From Flaccisagitta enflata (lineage: Eukaryota > Chaetognatha > Sagittoidea > Aphragmophora), in assembly GCA_965153355.1 (NCBI GenBank), contig OZ231126.1, forward strand, positions 34,472,001-34,536,000: DNA of 64,000 nt, written 5' to 3'. Positions 51,591 through 63,832 of the stretch are shown in pieces. A program made the translations under genes and the position numbers. The notes below the pieces were generated by a model, which was given only the letters and a program-made list of their open reading frames with translations, was not told the origin of the DNA and made no database searches. Positions within the stretch are counted from its first letter, which is position 1; every line of letters begins with the position of its first letter.

Positions 51591-51770
51591 TCCTCAAAGA
51601 GCAACGCTCTCACCTTTATGGAGAATTTTCTCCTCCTCCATCTTCTTCTTTTTCTTCTAAGCCCCCCCCCCCCCGCTGCCCTGCACCCTCTCTAAAACTC
51701 AATCACAGACTACTCCAGCAGGGTACGGGTACCGCTGACCATCTGATGCTTTTGCGGCTATTGTCTGTTG
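51591..51770 (-). mobile_element. Family 2 fragment
   Basis: CCGCTGCCCTGC, GGGTACCGCTGACCATCTGA and GCTTTTGCGGCTATT match the family's outer end. The hairpin core is replaced by a C-run. Confidence 0.6.
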
Positions 51771-52818
51771 CTCTTTACCGGTTTAAGACGGCAAATGTTT
51801 GAAGGAAAATGAAGTGTTTCACCATACTTTTTGCATCATTATCAGGACAAGAATCAAGCTGGAATGCTTTTAGTGGACAAATTGGTAACACCAACTAAAC
51901 TTTGTCCTATTGCTAAATAAATGCAAATTTTTCTATAAGATATTATGTCTGAGCTATCTCATATCTCATACAAGAGTCTGTTTCTAAAGTAGCTTAGAGT
52001 GAAAAGAAAATTCGTAGCAAACAGCTTAGGAATTATTATTTGTTGGAAAAAAATATAAATGGAACCAGCGAAAAGGAAATGCGCCAGGGCTCAAGTTTTC
52101 GGCAACTAATCAAGAAAAGAACTACAGTGTTGATACGGATTTTGCTAAGGTATCTTACCCGTGAACTCCGGTGGGTAAGGAGTGACTTTAACTGAAGCGT
52201 TTTTTTCAACAACTTGCGCTCATGGAATCAATTCCCCTACAATCATGCTCAACTTGCTGAATATAATGGCCCATGATCACACGAACTAAGATAGGTGGAA
52301 AACGTTGTGGTAAAAATGTATTATTGGGCGTTAAACTAATTTTTATCACTACCTTTTCGTTTAGTTACCTAAAAAAATTTTTGGAGCATTGATTATGCTC
52401 AGAATACTTATCCATTCAACATAAAATGAAAAAAAGATTTTTGAAATTTCCGACCCAAAAAATCTCTGATGTCAATCACTTTTATTCACTTAATTTTTTA
52501 TTTTCATTTATACGTTTTTTCCATTTTGACTTTCTTTGAAACACAAAAGTTGCCTTTGGAGGGACGCCGTCTTAAACAGTTCATTTCATTTGTCCATCAA
52601 CGCTACTGCAGCTCTCGCCCCTGATTCCGCTTCCCCCGAGGTCGCTTCTGCCGCTGCTACTTCCGCTGCTTTTGCTTCTGTCTAAGCAGCTTCCGCCCTT
52701 TCGGCCATTTCGCCTGCTTCCGCTTCCTCTACTTTGTCGAGCACTCGCGCTAATGGTTTCAGCAAAAAGTTCCTTAAAAAAGAAAATAAGTGACACAAGA
52801 TTACCGTACAAGCATGCG
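51771..52818. other. Spacer; one coding-like scrap
   Basis: Mostly AT-rich. 52600-52690 is GC-rich and codes an Ala/Ser-rich peptide ending in TAA on + (TSAAFASV), but it is codon-repetitive (GCTTCxGCT), so I do not call a gene. Confidence 0.4.

Positions 52819-52903
<85 letters not shown>
52819..52903. repeat. (CA)n microsatellite
   Basis: Uninterrupted ACAC over about 85 bp. Confidence 0.97.
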
Positions 52904-52907
<4 letters not shown>

Positions 52908-52939
52908 GTTGCACCATGATCACGCGAATCTAAACTTTT

Positions 52940-53620
52940 TAGCTGCGGACACGCAACTCTATAAGTGGCTTTGTCCGTCCGTTGGTCCATCCATCCTTCG
53001 GTCCATTGGTCCATAATGATCGAGTCGGAAAGTGGAAAATTTGAGTGTTTCAGATACTTTTTGGGCAGCGGCCCCAAAGGGCCGATGTCCTGTAGAACAC
53101 AGAGGGGAATTTCCAGATGTTCGTCCATCCGTCCCCCCCCCAGTTGACCATCAAGGCCTCATATTTGCCCTCCCAACCCTCAATTTAGCCCTCCAGGCCT
53201 CAAATTTTCCTTCCTGGCTTCAAATCAGCCCCCCTCCCAGCCTCAAATGTGACCTGCAGACTTCAAATCAGCCCTCCGTGGCTCAAATCTGCCCTCCAAA
53301 CCTCAAATCAGCTCTCCAAGCCTTAATTCTGCCCTCCTGCTCTCAAATATGCCTTAAGTGGCCTAAGTCAGGCCTCAAATACGTCCCCTCAGGACGTCTG
53401 GAAATTCCCCCTTGTGTTCTACAGGACATCGGCCCTTTAAGGCCGCTGCCCTGCTCTTGCTCCACTTCTTTTCTGGATCACTCCAAGCAGGGCATCGGAT
53501 ACCGCTGACCGTGTGCGATCCTTGGATGACTTGTTATGTATCTTTGTGGGGGGGGGGTGAGAGGAGGGAGATTGGGTGTGAATGAGGTTGGAAAGCCCTG
53601 CCCACCCGTACGCGACAATA
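52940..53620 (-). mobile_element. HINE-like element split by a family 2 element
   Basis: Left part 52940-53059 (AGCTGCGGACACGCAACT hairpin, GTCC core, GAGTCGGAAAGTGG) and right scrap 53595-53620 (CCCTGCCCACCCGTACGCGA) flank a family 2 copy at 53060-53530 with GGCC cores at 53070 and 53430 and about ten CCCTCCAGGCCTCAAAT units. Confidence 0.65.
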
Positions 53621-53654
53621 TTGTGACCCCACATCATTTGTTAACTTTTCCGTT

Positions 53655-53747
53655 TTGGATCCATGGGCCACAGACTGAGCCACAGACACACAGATGGATG
53701 GACGGACAAAGCCTTTTTTAGAGTCGCGAGTCTGCGACTAAAAATTG
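53655..53747 (+). mobile_element. HINE-like 3' end with stem GTCGC..GCGAC
   Basis: GGATGGACGGACAAAGCC, then AGTCGCGAGTCTGCGACT and A5. The 5' end is absent or replaced. Confidence 0.65.
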
Positions 53748-54410
<663 letters not shown>

Positions 54411-54760
54411 ACCTCATTGACGGAATCCATCCACCCCAAACAACTATTGATGACGTCGCTGAATAACTTTTTGCTCCCCGAACTGCTAAAGAATGACAAA
54501 AACGAATTCAGCCATTCCGTATCCAAAGAATTGGTTCAAGTTTTTACGCTGTAACTCGTGTGTGCATCAATTTTACCCGTATACAAAAGTGCCATGTTAT
54601 TCTCCATTCGATGGGCCATTAGCACAATCCACTCAGAAATTTGAACACAACATCACGTTCGTTTTAATTCCACTTTTCATCGCACCCCCCAAAAAATTCG
54701 TCGGTTTTTGCGCTTCTAAAGAGCAAAATGCGGTAAACGTTCTGTGTAACTGAAAGTCTA
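54411..54760 (+). other. Coding-like fragment(s), unassigned
   Basis: One frame reads HPKQLLMTSLNNFLLPELLK and stops at 54557. A second overlapping frame, 54493-54753, reads FDGPLAQSTQKFEHN and APPKKFVGFC. Both have normal amino-acid composition, but there is no donor or acceptor in phase and no family match. It could be a frameshifted relic. Confidence 0.25.
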
Positions 54761-54784
54761 ACGAGATTGCTCTTTTTCTCAGAT

Positions 54785-55045
54785 GGGGTGGGCAGGGGCA
54801 GCTATTGTCTTATAGAGTAGGTCACTCGGGCATTTGGGCAGGAACGGTGAGCTCAAAATGTTAAAAAACGCTGAACCGACCAACCAACCAACCGACGGAC
54901 AGACGGACAAAGGGGGGTATAGGGTCGCGTAGCACGCAACTAAAAATTGCCTCTTTTTTTTATTACCTTTTCAGGTGCGCCATAGCACCTCTATAAGAGG
55001 CTCTGTCTGTTGGTTGGTTGGTTGGTCACGCTCGAGTTGTAAGAA
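54785..55045. mobile_element. HINE-like fragments, types 1 (+) and GGTGC (-)
   Basis: 54785-54947: GGGTGGGCAGGGGCAG to GGTCGCGTAGCACGCAACT and A5. 54973-55045 (minus): terminal AGGTGCTATGGCGCACCT, GACC core, CTCGAGCGTGACC. The second shares its end with 57160-57247. Confidence 0.7.
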
Positions 55046-55059
55046 GCAAAAATCACTGG

Positions 55060-55560
55060 AAATAAGTCAGAAATATGCTAGGATGATTTTTAGATGCAGT
55101 GGGGTCCAGAATGTCGATGGAATATCACAGGCGATTTGAGGAATGATATCTTGGGGTTTTGGACCCGTAGAATCCGATTCTGAGGTCAAAAATGGCCAAA
55201 TCTGGCGGGATCCCCTCCCACACTCGGCCCTGATTGAGCATATAGGCCCCGGAGTGAGCATTTCAACCATTTTTTTTTCTATTTGAGCTTGTTAATGGGA
55301 AACCACTTCTATTTTTTCATGTTAATCAATTAATATAAAGCAGTAGAATTCATTGGTGATGGCCTGAGGGATCTTTGACTACCATTTTTGGTGCAGCCGG
55401 CCCTAAACAAGCATTGTTGGCCCTTAAATGAGCATAATTTGATAAAATTTGGCTCACTTTCAATATTTTGCCCTTTGAGCAAACAACCATTTCAATTTAA
55501 TAAATGCAGCATTTCTATCTTTCATGTGAATGACAAGCTATTTTAGATGACCTATTTTAC
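55060..55560 (-). repeat. Host repeat carrying the empty site of hAT element (iv)
   Basis: On the minus strand, 55190-55275 reads GGGGCCTATATGCTCAATCA then GGGCCGAGTGTGGGAGGGGA. The same sequence flanks element (iv) at 61000 and 63830. The copy here lacks the insertion and has a single CCTATATG. Confidence 0.8.
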
Positions 55561-56085
55561 AATGTGTCCGTCTGTCTGTTGGTCTGTCTGTCTATCTATC
55601 TAAATTTATCTTACTGCACCTCTTGGTGTTAATTCCTTCTAGAACTCATTTTTCGCCTTCGCACTAAGTTAGCAGGGGACATGTAGAGAGGAAAATGAAA
55701 TCATAGACTCAGAATTACACATGGACATATTGACAGCAAAATGCGCAGACACACAGGTAAACAGACTGACAGGTTAACAGACATACATACTGACAGAAAG
55801 AAAGAAAGCCAGATTGACCAATTATCAACCTTACGCGTGCCTCTTTTTGTTCTGAGACAAATGGACAAGAGCAGACAGATGAGATGGATGTACATTTTTT
55901 GAAAATCTCAGGAACACATTCAGAAAGTCACATTTCACGGTACACTTCATGATAGACTATTACCTCGCTGCCCCTGCCCACCTTTACGCAATGGCCCCAG
56001 ACCACCCGCAAGGTGGCAGAAACGGGGCAGGCTATGTGTCGGAACTATAGATACCAAGTTGAACTTTTAGATTTGAGGAAAAAGA
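55561..56085. other. Spacer, no gene
   Basis: GTCTGTCTGTTGG runs near 55567 and ACAGACTGACAG runs near 55755 resemble microsatellite cores of the HINE-like family. No gene. Confidence 0.4.
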
Positions 56086-56615
56086 AGGCCCAATACACGG
56101 CGAACCCAGTTGCCTGCGGGTGGGCAGGGGCAGTATTCTAGTCACTGGAGCATTTGGGCAGGAGCAGTGGGGCTAAAGACTGCAAAGATATTTTAAAAAG
56201 TCAAATGGGGACCAACCGACTGACCGACAGACGGATGGATGGACAATGCGGGATGTAGAGTCGCGTAGCACACAACTATAAAGAGAAAAAGAAAAAAAAG
56301 AAAAAACAAGGCCGGATACACGGCCATCAGTTGCGGACGGGTGGGCAGGGGCGGATATGCGCGTTTTCCCACTTTTCGACTCGATGGTTACGGACGGACG
56401 GACGGACGGACAAAGCCTCTTATAGAGTTGCGTGTCCGCAACTAAAAAGAAAACAAGGCCGGATACACGGCCTTACCAGTTGCGGACGGGTGGGCAGGGG
56501 AGGAAATATACCATTGCACACTTTTCAACTTGTGCACACCGATGGACCAAGGGACCGATGGACGGACCGACGGATGGACAAAGGCTCTTATAGAGTTGCG
56601 TGTCCGCAACTAAAC
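56086..56615 (+). mobile_element. Three consecutive HINE-like elements (types 1, 2, 2)
   Basis: 56086-56280 (type 1, hairpin decayed to AGTCGCGTAGCACACAACT), 56306-56446 and 56452-56615 (type 2, both with 9-mer AGTTGCGGA and hairpin AGTTGCGTGTCCGCAACT, exactly complementary). The two type 2 copies are head to tail with only a few A/G bases between them, but their cores differ, so they are separate insertions or an old duplication. Confidence 0.88.
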
Positions 56616-56794
56616 AGAGAGAGAGAAAAAAAAAAGGTAAGAGCCTACTCTGGCGCCAGAACCTAGTTTTTGAAAGATGGCAGTCATGGAACCAATATTT
56701 GAAACAAGCCCGGATACACAGGCTAAGACGGTGCACCAGCGTTATTAATTCTTAGACCTATACTGAGCCCTATCAGACCTATCTCAAGCTCTAT

Positions 56795-57200
56795 CAGTCC
56801 TAACTGTAGCAGAATATGATAACAAATGAAATGACTAGTAACTTGAATGAAGATTGAGATGAGTTTTTCTGAGATTTTAAACATTTTCTGCGATTTTTCA
56901 CTCTAGAATGACAAACTGACTGACGGACCCGCTCTGAGACCTAACCGTAGTTGAATATGAGGATGAATGAAATGACGATCAACATGAATAATGAATGACA
57001 TGAGTTCTTTTGAGATTTCAAACATTTTCTGCGATTTTTCACTCTAGGACAAACCGACCAACGGACTCGCTCTATGAGACCTAACCGTAGCTGAATGTGA
57101 TAAAGAATGAAATGACGAGTAACATGAATGATGTTCGAGTTGAGTTTTCAAGAGATTTTAAACATTTTATGCAATTTTCAACTCGAGCGTGACCGACCAC
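56795..57200. repeat. ~133-bp tandem repeat, 3 copies
   Basis: Each unit has CCTAACxGTAGxxGAATATGA, AAACATTTTxTGCGATTTTT and ACGGAC.CGCTC. The last unit runs into the HINE-like 3' end at 57160-57247. Confidence 0.8.
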
Positions 57201-57247
57201 CGACCGACAGACAGAGCCTCTTATAGAGGTGCTATGGCGCACCTGAA
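57160..57247 (+). mobile_element. HINE-like 3' end, GGTGC stem
   Basis: CTCGAGCGTGACCGACC, AGAGCCTCTTATAG and AGGTGCTATGGCGCACCT. Partner of the minus copy at 54973-55045. Confidence 0.7.
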
Positions 57248-57387
57248 AACCAACAAAATTCGTTTTTTGATTTTTATGATAGCCAATTAGCCATTGAATC
57301 ACTGAAACAAATAATTCACTTTGTCCTCTACTTTCTGGAAATAGAAGACTCCATGATTGGTGACATTCAAGATCGTGACTCAATTTA

Positions 57388-57540
57388 CAAGGCTGGATAC
57401 ACAGCTTACCCAGTCGCGTAAAGTCACCACAGCAGGAGCAGTGAGGCAAAAAAACGCAAAACATAAAAAAGTAAAACATGACGGACCATCCAACGGATGA
57501 ACAAAGTTGGATGCGGAGTTGCGAAGCAAGCGGCTAATAA
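57388..57540 (+). mobile_element. HINE-like element, decayed type 1
   Basis: ACAAGGCTGGATACACAGCT, ACCCAGTCGCGTAAAG, GCAGGAGCAGTGAGGC, then AGTTGCGAAGCAAGCGGCT. Stem pairing is partly lost. Confidence 0.65.
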
Positions 57541-57745
57541 TGCTTTGATACAAGATCCTATCGCAAGAAATGGACTAAAACCACTAGCCTCGTCGGTAGA
57601 GCCGCGCGAGTTAATCGAAAAGTACAATTGGATGACAATTTTGTCTTACTAATCGATGACAGGTTTTGCATCTTAGAAACCGCCAACAATCGGTTATTTG
57701 CCTGCCTCTACCAACTCACATGCCAATCTGACATTCAGTCTCTGT
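57541..57745 (+). other. Coding-like fragment, unassigned
   Basis: 57548-57655 reads ALIQDPIARNGLKPLASSVE, then PRELIEKYNWMTILSY, and stops. Composition looks like real protein, but no splice sites in phase and no family are seen. It may be the relic or a lone exon of a gene outside my models. Confidence 0.25.
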
Positions 57746-57746
57746 T

Positions 57747-57748
<2 letters not shown>

Positions 57749-57814
<66 letters not shown>
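57749..57814. repeat. (TC)n microsatellite
   Basis: Uninterrupted CTCTCT over about 66 bp. Confidence 0.97.
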
Positions 57815-57816
<2 letters not shown>

Positions 57817-57973
57817 CGCCAAATACTAGGTTCCAGGGTCAGTAAGTCCATTGGTCTCTCTCTTATGGTCCGTGACTTCAACAATACATTTCCGATTTTC
57901 GTAAAACATATGGCCAGGTGTTCTCCGTTATTCATCCATCTCGCTCGCTCGCTCGCGTCTCTGTCAATTAATG

Positions 57974-58099
57974 AACAAGGCCAAGTAGGCCAATAGGTGC
58001 GACGTGTGGATCGTTGAACGAATGCGTTACAGACCAACAGACCGACAGACCGACCAACAGACACAGCCAGTTATAGAGGTGCTTTGTCGCACCTAAAAA
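57974..58099 (+). mobile_element. HINE-like element, stem type 3 (GGTGCGAC), complete
   Basis: AACAAGGCCAAGTAGGCC, AATAGGTGCGACGTGTGGAT, AGACCAACAGACCGACAG core, CAGCCAGTTATAG, then AGGTGCTTTGTCGCACCT and A5. It has the same layout as the minus copy at 609-749, and the stem strands are complementary over nine bases. Confidence 0.85.
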
Positions 58100-58110
58100 C
58101 ATCGTCTCCC

Positions 58111-58187
<77 letters not shown>

Positions 58188-58701
58188 GTTCTCCCCTCTC
58201 CTTCTTCTCTATCTCCCCGTGATTATCTTGGGTAAAAAAAAACGCTGGCATGTGATAGTGCCAACCAAATAAAGTTGTACATATCACGGAAAAAAAACCG
58301 TTAATTCCCTTAGAAAATTCAAAAATTTGAAGAAAAAATCGCCGAAAACAGGGAAAGTGACTTGAAATCAAGCTCAATTTAAACGTGGTTTTCTAGAAGC
58401 AATGACAGAAAAAAATGAAGCGCGTTGTGGCATTTGCAATCGTGCCATACATTTTTTTTTATAAAAGAGACAGCTTTTATGAACTCAGCATGGGTGTTCT
58501 TAAATTTTTGGCTATTGTCAGCCTGAAATTCTCTAATATATAGATTGTCTAAGAATACCTTATTCAGAACAGTTCTATCTTGAACTTGATCATTAAAATG
58601 GTTTCTTTGATATAACGCCTGATTTCATGGGACCGACCGACGGACCGACTGACAAAGCGGGGTGTTGAGTCACGTAGCACGCGACTAAAAAAAAGTGTAC
58701 A
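58100..58701. other. (TC)n run and spacer, with a type 1 HINE-like 3' end
   Basis: (TC)n at 58119-58186. 58625-58692 is a HINE-like 3' end with hairpin AGTCACGTAGCACGCGACT. No gene. Confidence 0.6.
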
Positions 58702-58875
58702 GTGCAAACTTTGATCAACAACTGCGATGATAACGCATTTAAAGAAATGCGAAGGAACAAGTTTCAGCGCCAACCAGATACGGAAGTCGCATGGCGATTA
58801 GGAGGCGCGTCAAAATCGCGTCGAAATCGTGGCGGTAATGCTTCGTCGCAAGGCTCTACTCGTCGGCAACTGTAG
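58702..58875 (+). other. Terminal-exon-like ORF, unassigned
   Basis: After TGTACAG the frame reads QTLINNCDDNAFKEMRRNKF, a Gly/Ser/Arg-rich tail (GGASKSRRNRGGNASSQG) and TAG. It is GC-richer than its flanks and looks like a genuine C-terminal exon, but I find no matching upstream exon and no family. It could belong to a gene outside the models above. Confidence 0.3.
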
Positions 58876-59740
58876 GTTTATATGCGCCCACTTGGTTTTT
58901 TTTTCTCTAACATTGACAAAGTTATAATTATTGTTGCTTAATAACCTTGACATTCAACTCAAATCCCCTACACGTCTTTCTCTTTCACTTTTGCTCATCT
59001 TGTGTTTATTGGCTAAGAAGCAAAACAAGATTTAGTTTTGGCCAATATGTGTGCCTTGCTGATAAAGAATACCTGAATAATTAAATGAATGTTTTAAATG
59101 CGTGATTTAAATGTCTGAATGAATGATACAAATGAACAAATGATTCAAATGAATGAATGAGCGACTGAATGAAATGAATGTGGGAAGGCGTGGGAGATAT
59201 TAAGAACAACATTGCAGCCAGCCATTTTCAGCAGTTTTGAGGTTTGCGTCAATGACAGACATGCACATAAAACAGGTCTTGGTTACAATATTGTCGCAGA
59301 CACACAGTTACAAACACACATACGCTCTCACACACACAGCAATTTAATGCACGTTCAGCATGACTGAACAATAGACCAATGAAGGAAAAAAGCTTACAGA
59401 CAAATGTGACGCTGATTTCTTAAGCTGAAGTAGCAAAATGTGCTTAAACTTGAAATCATGAAAATATCGGTCCTTAAGAAATTAGTTTTAGACTTTGAAT
59501 ATGGGTAAATTTTTCGGGTAATTTTCACTGACATTTGACTCAATTTCGATTCTGGGAATTAAAATGATTGCTATCAAATCTCTTTTTTCTCATGGGCGAG
59601 TTTCATTTGCCACTTGGCTTTCATCATTGGCTATATATCTTCATGGCTCCGCCACTTTCCTATGCTTTGCTGCCACAAACTTTTCTCATCATTGAATCAT
59701 TACTGGCGTTTTCCTCTTTGCAGCTCCTGCCCAAATGCTT
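58876..59740. other. Spacer, no gene
   Basis: Contains a degenerate AATGAATGA-rich stretch at 59080-59180 and a short ACACACA run at 59330. Confidence 0.45.
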
Positions 59741-60470
<730 letters not shown>

Positions 60471-61014
60471 TCTTTATTTCTTGCTTTCATTATTGCTTTT
60501 TTTTTATATTTTTTTATATTTTCTTTTTTTATTCTTGCTTTCTTTGTTACTTTCTGTTTTTCCTTCCTCCCTTTCTTTCTTGTTTTTCTTGCTTTTATCT
60601 TTTATTTTTTGGTCGCAGACACAAATTCTACGAGCCAGTTTTTTGTACGTCCATCTGTCTTGGTTGGTCCGTCTATCTGTCTTTTTTTGTTTTTTCAGCT
60701 CCTATTCACCTATCTGCTAACAAGGCAGAGGAAAAGGAACTAATCAGCCTTAATTTAGTCAAATAAGCACCTTTATGAGGAGAATGATACGCTGTTATTC
60801 CACAGATGAGGTGAAAGAATGGAAAATATGCTTATTTGGGGCCCTAATGCTCATTCAGGGCCAGTTTTAAACCAAATTAATGATCATAGACCCCTCTGAC
60901 CATCTCCATTGAATTCTACAGCTTCATATTTGTCAGATTTTATGCAAAAATAACGAGAATACTCCTTGAATCAGTTGAAAAGGCTAAAAAATGGCCAAAA
61001 TGCTCATTCCAGGG
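60471..61014. other. T-rich tract, HINE-like fragment and host repeat
   Basis: 60471-60605 is T/C-rich. 60608-60725 (minus) is a HINE-like fragment (GGTCGCAGACACAAATTCTA). 60780-61014 is the same host repeat as 55060-55560 in inverse orientation. Confidence 0.6.
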
Positions 61015-62516
61015 CCCATATGCAGGCCTTTATTTAGAGCGAGCCCGCGAGCCCGAGGCTCTCTATTTCGCAGTTGGGCTCTCACTTTTTGCTGGCACTG
61101 AGCCCGGCAGGCTCTCTGTGTTTTGGTGAGACCTGTTAGTGGATTTGAACACTATTGTAGAATTTCAAAAGCGCCCACTATGGCCAAAAAAAAAAAAAAG
61201 GAAAAACAAAAAAGAAAAAAAAACGAGCAAAATGTTGTTATTGTTATACATTTTAGCAAAGAGAAAAATCTGGCAAAATCCATGGTCTTAGCTCAAAGAA
61301 ATGCTCTGTGAAAGCTCTTTCAAATATGACCTTGTTGGTTGTCCTATCTCCATTTATTTCGAAATGGCATTAGAAGGAAGACAGGTGGAAAAAAACTGGA
61401 AAATTCACTTTAGTCTACAGGATTCTTTTTAAAAGTATAAGAATTGAACGTGTCAATCTGTTCTTGGTGCCGGCCATTCTTAAGAAAGTTTTAAGCTTAA
61501 ATTAAGAAATTAGCAACATTTTTAGGGCGTTGCTACTTTTCCCTGCCCATTTATCTGATTTGCCTGGGCACTGCCCCTGTCCACCTGGAACTTGGGCAAC
61601 TGTATATCCAGCTTTTTTTTAAATTGTAATGTAATTGAGTCTAATTTAGATAGTTCACACATGATTTCTGGTTACAGAGATACAAAAGAAAGCCATTGTT
61701 TTATGCCAGTGCTAGTGATGTGGAAGCGGAAGCGGAAGCGGAAGCGGGTGGAAGCGGCACCTTCACACTGGAAACGGAAGCGGAAGCGGAAGCGGTTTTT
61801 ATGATCTGAGTGGAAGCGGAAGCGGAAGCGGAAGCGGTTTTGAAACATTTGGTGGAAGCGGCAGCGGAAGCGGAAATTAAAAATTCAATGGAAATGGAAG
61901 TGGAAGCGGAAGCGGAAGCAGATACAGTGGAAGCGGAAGCGGAAGCGCTGAAAGCTTCCGCTTCCGCTTCTACATATTATCAGGCTTGAGCAATTCTATA
62001 AGGTAATATGATTAAGAAATTCTTGTGTATTTGGTTTTCCCAATAAATGTAACTAATTTTGTAATTTTCACTATACAATACAATGCAATAATAAAAGAAA
62101 TAATCATGAAATAACCAAATGGAAGTAAAAAAAATCAGCATTCAAGATTCTGAGAACAGAAGAAGTAAAAGTGTTAAATAAAAAGAAGAAGAAGAAAAAG
62201 AAAATAAAGATTAAGTGAAAGTGAAAGTGGGTAAAGGATAAAGAAAAGGAAGAGGAAGAGGAAATTGTGAGAGTCTAAGTGACTGAAAAAAAGAAGAAGA
62301 GGAGGAAAAATTTGAGGAGTAGGAGGAGGAAAAAGAAGAAGAAAAGATAGAAAAATTTTGGCGGGTAAAGAATAAGGGAGAGGAAGAGGAAGAGTTTGAG
62401 TGAGTAAAAGTTTAAGAAGAGGAGGAGGAAGAAGAAGAATGCACATCTGTTAAGGAGGCAGTGAAAAGCTAGAGGGGATGAAGAAGAGGATAAAAATAAT
62501 AGAAATATAGATAAAA

Positions 62517-62520
<4 letters not shown>

Positions 62521-62566
<46 letters not shown>
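62521..62566. repeat. (GA)n microsatellite
   Basis: About 46 bp of AGAGAG inside element (v). Confidence 0.95.
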
Positions 62567-62569
<3 letters not shown>

Positions 62570-62582
62570 AAAAAAAAGAGAT

Positions 62583-62779
62583 GGCCGGATATACAGCTAC
62601 CCTAGTGGCATACGGGTGGGCAGGGGCAGTGATAGAGAAGGTCAATGACGCATTTAGGCAGGAGCAATGAGCTCAAAAGGCTCAAAAATGCCCAAAAAAA
62701 TGGGGACCGACTGACCAACCAACAGATGGATGGACGGACGGACAAAGCGAGGTGTAGAATCGCGTAGCATGCGACTAAA
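62583..62779 (+). mobile_element. HINE-like type 1 element inside hAT (v)
   Basis: GGCCGGATATACAGCTACCC, 9-mer AGTGGCATA, GGGTGGGCAGGGGCAG, GGAC core, then AATCGCGTAGCATGCGACT and A5. At the seventh stem position the 9-mer has A instead of G and the right arm T instead of C, so the pair is kept. Confidence 0.82.
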
Positions 62780-62834
62780 AATGAAAGAGAGAAGGAGAGA
62801 AAGAGAGAAAGAAAAAGAAAAAGAGAAAGAGAGA

Positions 62835-62838
62835 GACA

Positions 62839-62885
<47 letters not shown>
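62835..62885. repeat. (CA)n microsatellite
   Basis: ACACAC run directly downstream of GA-rich sequence. Confidence 0.95.
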
Positions 62886-62888
<3 letters not shown>

Positions 62889-63832
62889 AACAAAAATAAA
62901 CAAAAATAAACAAACATAGCTAAAAAATCTAACAGTAGCTATAAAAAAAAACAAAGAAAAAGATAAAAATATCTATATGCAATATTTATTTAATCCAATT
63001 TAAGAAATCATTATAATGTATGAATTATTATCAATTCTTAGTTTATCAATATTATGTTTGTTTGTTAGTTTGCCTGCTTAACAGATATGCTCATCTTTTG
63101 ATTTGCAAACTGGCCATTTTGATAACAATAAATCCAAATTTGACGGTTTGGTTAACAATTTATCTTTTTTTTATAATGACATTGTATTGTACAAAAAACA
63201 TAATTGATTCATTTATTCATAGTTAAGAATAAAACACCTGGTAGCCTTTTTTATTTCTACCAATTACATTTTTTTTAGTGTCATATCATATCAATTTTAT
63301 ATCTATAGTCAAGGGTTTTTATGTAAGTATTATAACTATATTTTTCTATTTGAAAGATATTCATTTTTATTACTCAGGATTCTTGTGAATCAAGTACTAT
63401 TGAAATTGAAGTTCTTCTTTATTATGATATTAGATAAAATAATATATGCTTTAGTAGATGTGGTAATGGAAGCGGAAGCGGAAGCGGAAGCGGAAGCGAT
63501 AAAAAAAATTGAAATGGAAGCGGAAGCGGAAGCGGAAGCTTAAAAAAATTTTTAAATGGAAGCGGAAGCGGAAGCAAAAAAAATTTATTGAATGGAAGCG
63601 GAAGTGGAAGCGGAAGCAAAAAAAATTTTAAAAATGGAAGCGGAAGCGGAAGCGGTCCAAAAATTTGGCGCTTCCACATCACTAGCCAGTGCTATGATGT
63701 AAGCTCACATGATTAGATATTTGTTTATTTGCTGCCGGGCTCGCTGTTTTTCCATCGGGCTCAGTAAAATTGTGCAGAGAGAGCCCGACTGGCTCTGTCA
63801 AAAAATTCACTAAAAAAAGGCCTGCCCATATG

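Larger units (their letters stand above)
61713..63684. mobile_element. hAT-type element (v), 1.97 kb, with (GGAAGC)n ends
   Basis: 16-bp terminal inverted repeat TAGTGATGTGGAAGCG, exact 8-bp duplication GCCAGTGC (61705-61712 and 63685-63692). Subterminal blocks of GGAAGC hexamers, spaced by short T- or A-rich linkers, occupy 61722-61965 and 63468-63655, all on the same strand except a short inverted patch at 61957-61974. The centre is purine-rich (62160-62580), carries a type 1 HINE-like element and is otherwise AT-rich. Confidence 0.92.
61023..63824. mobile_element. hAT-type non-autonomous element (iv), 2.8 kb, host of element (v)
   Basis: CAGGCCTTT at the left and AAAGGCCTG at the right, with GAGCCCG-rich subterminal segments in both ends; the 8-bp duplication CCCATATG lies at 61015-61022 and 63825-63832. 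The paralogous empty site is at about 55240 (minus). It contains a decayed HINE-like copy (61530-61612) and element (v), and no transposase. Confidence 0.9.

Noticed and set aside
52600-52690. Ala/Ser-rich exon
   Set aside because: Codon-level simple repeat without usable splice sites.
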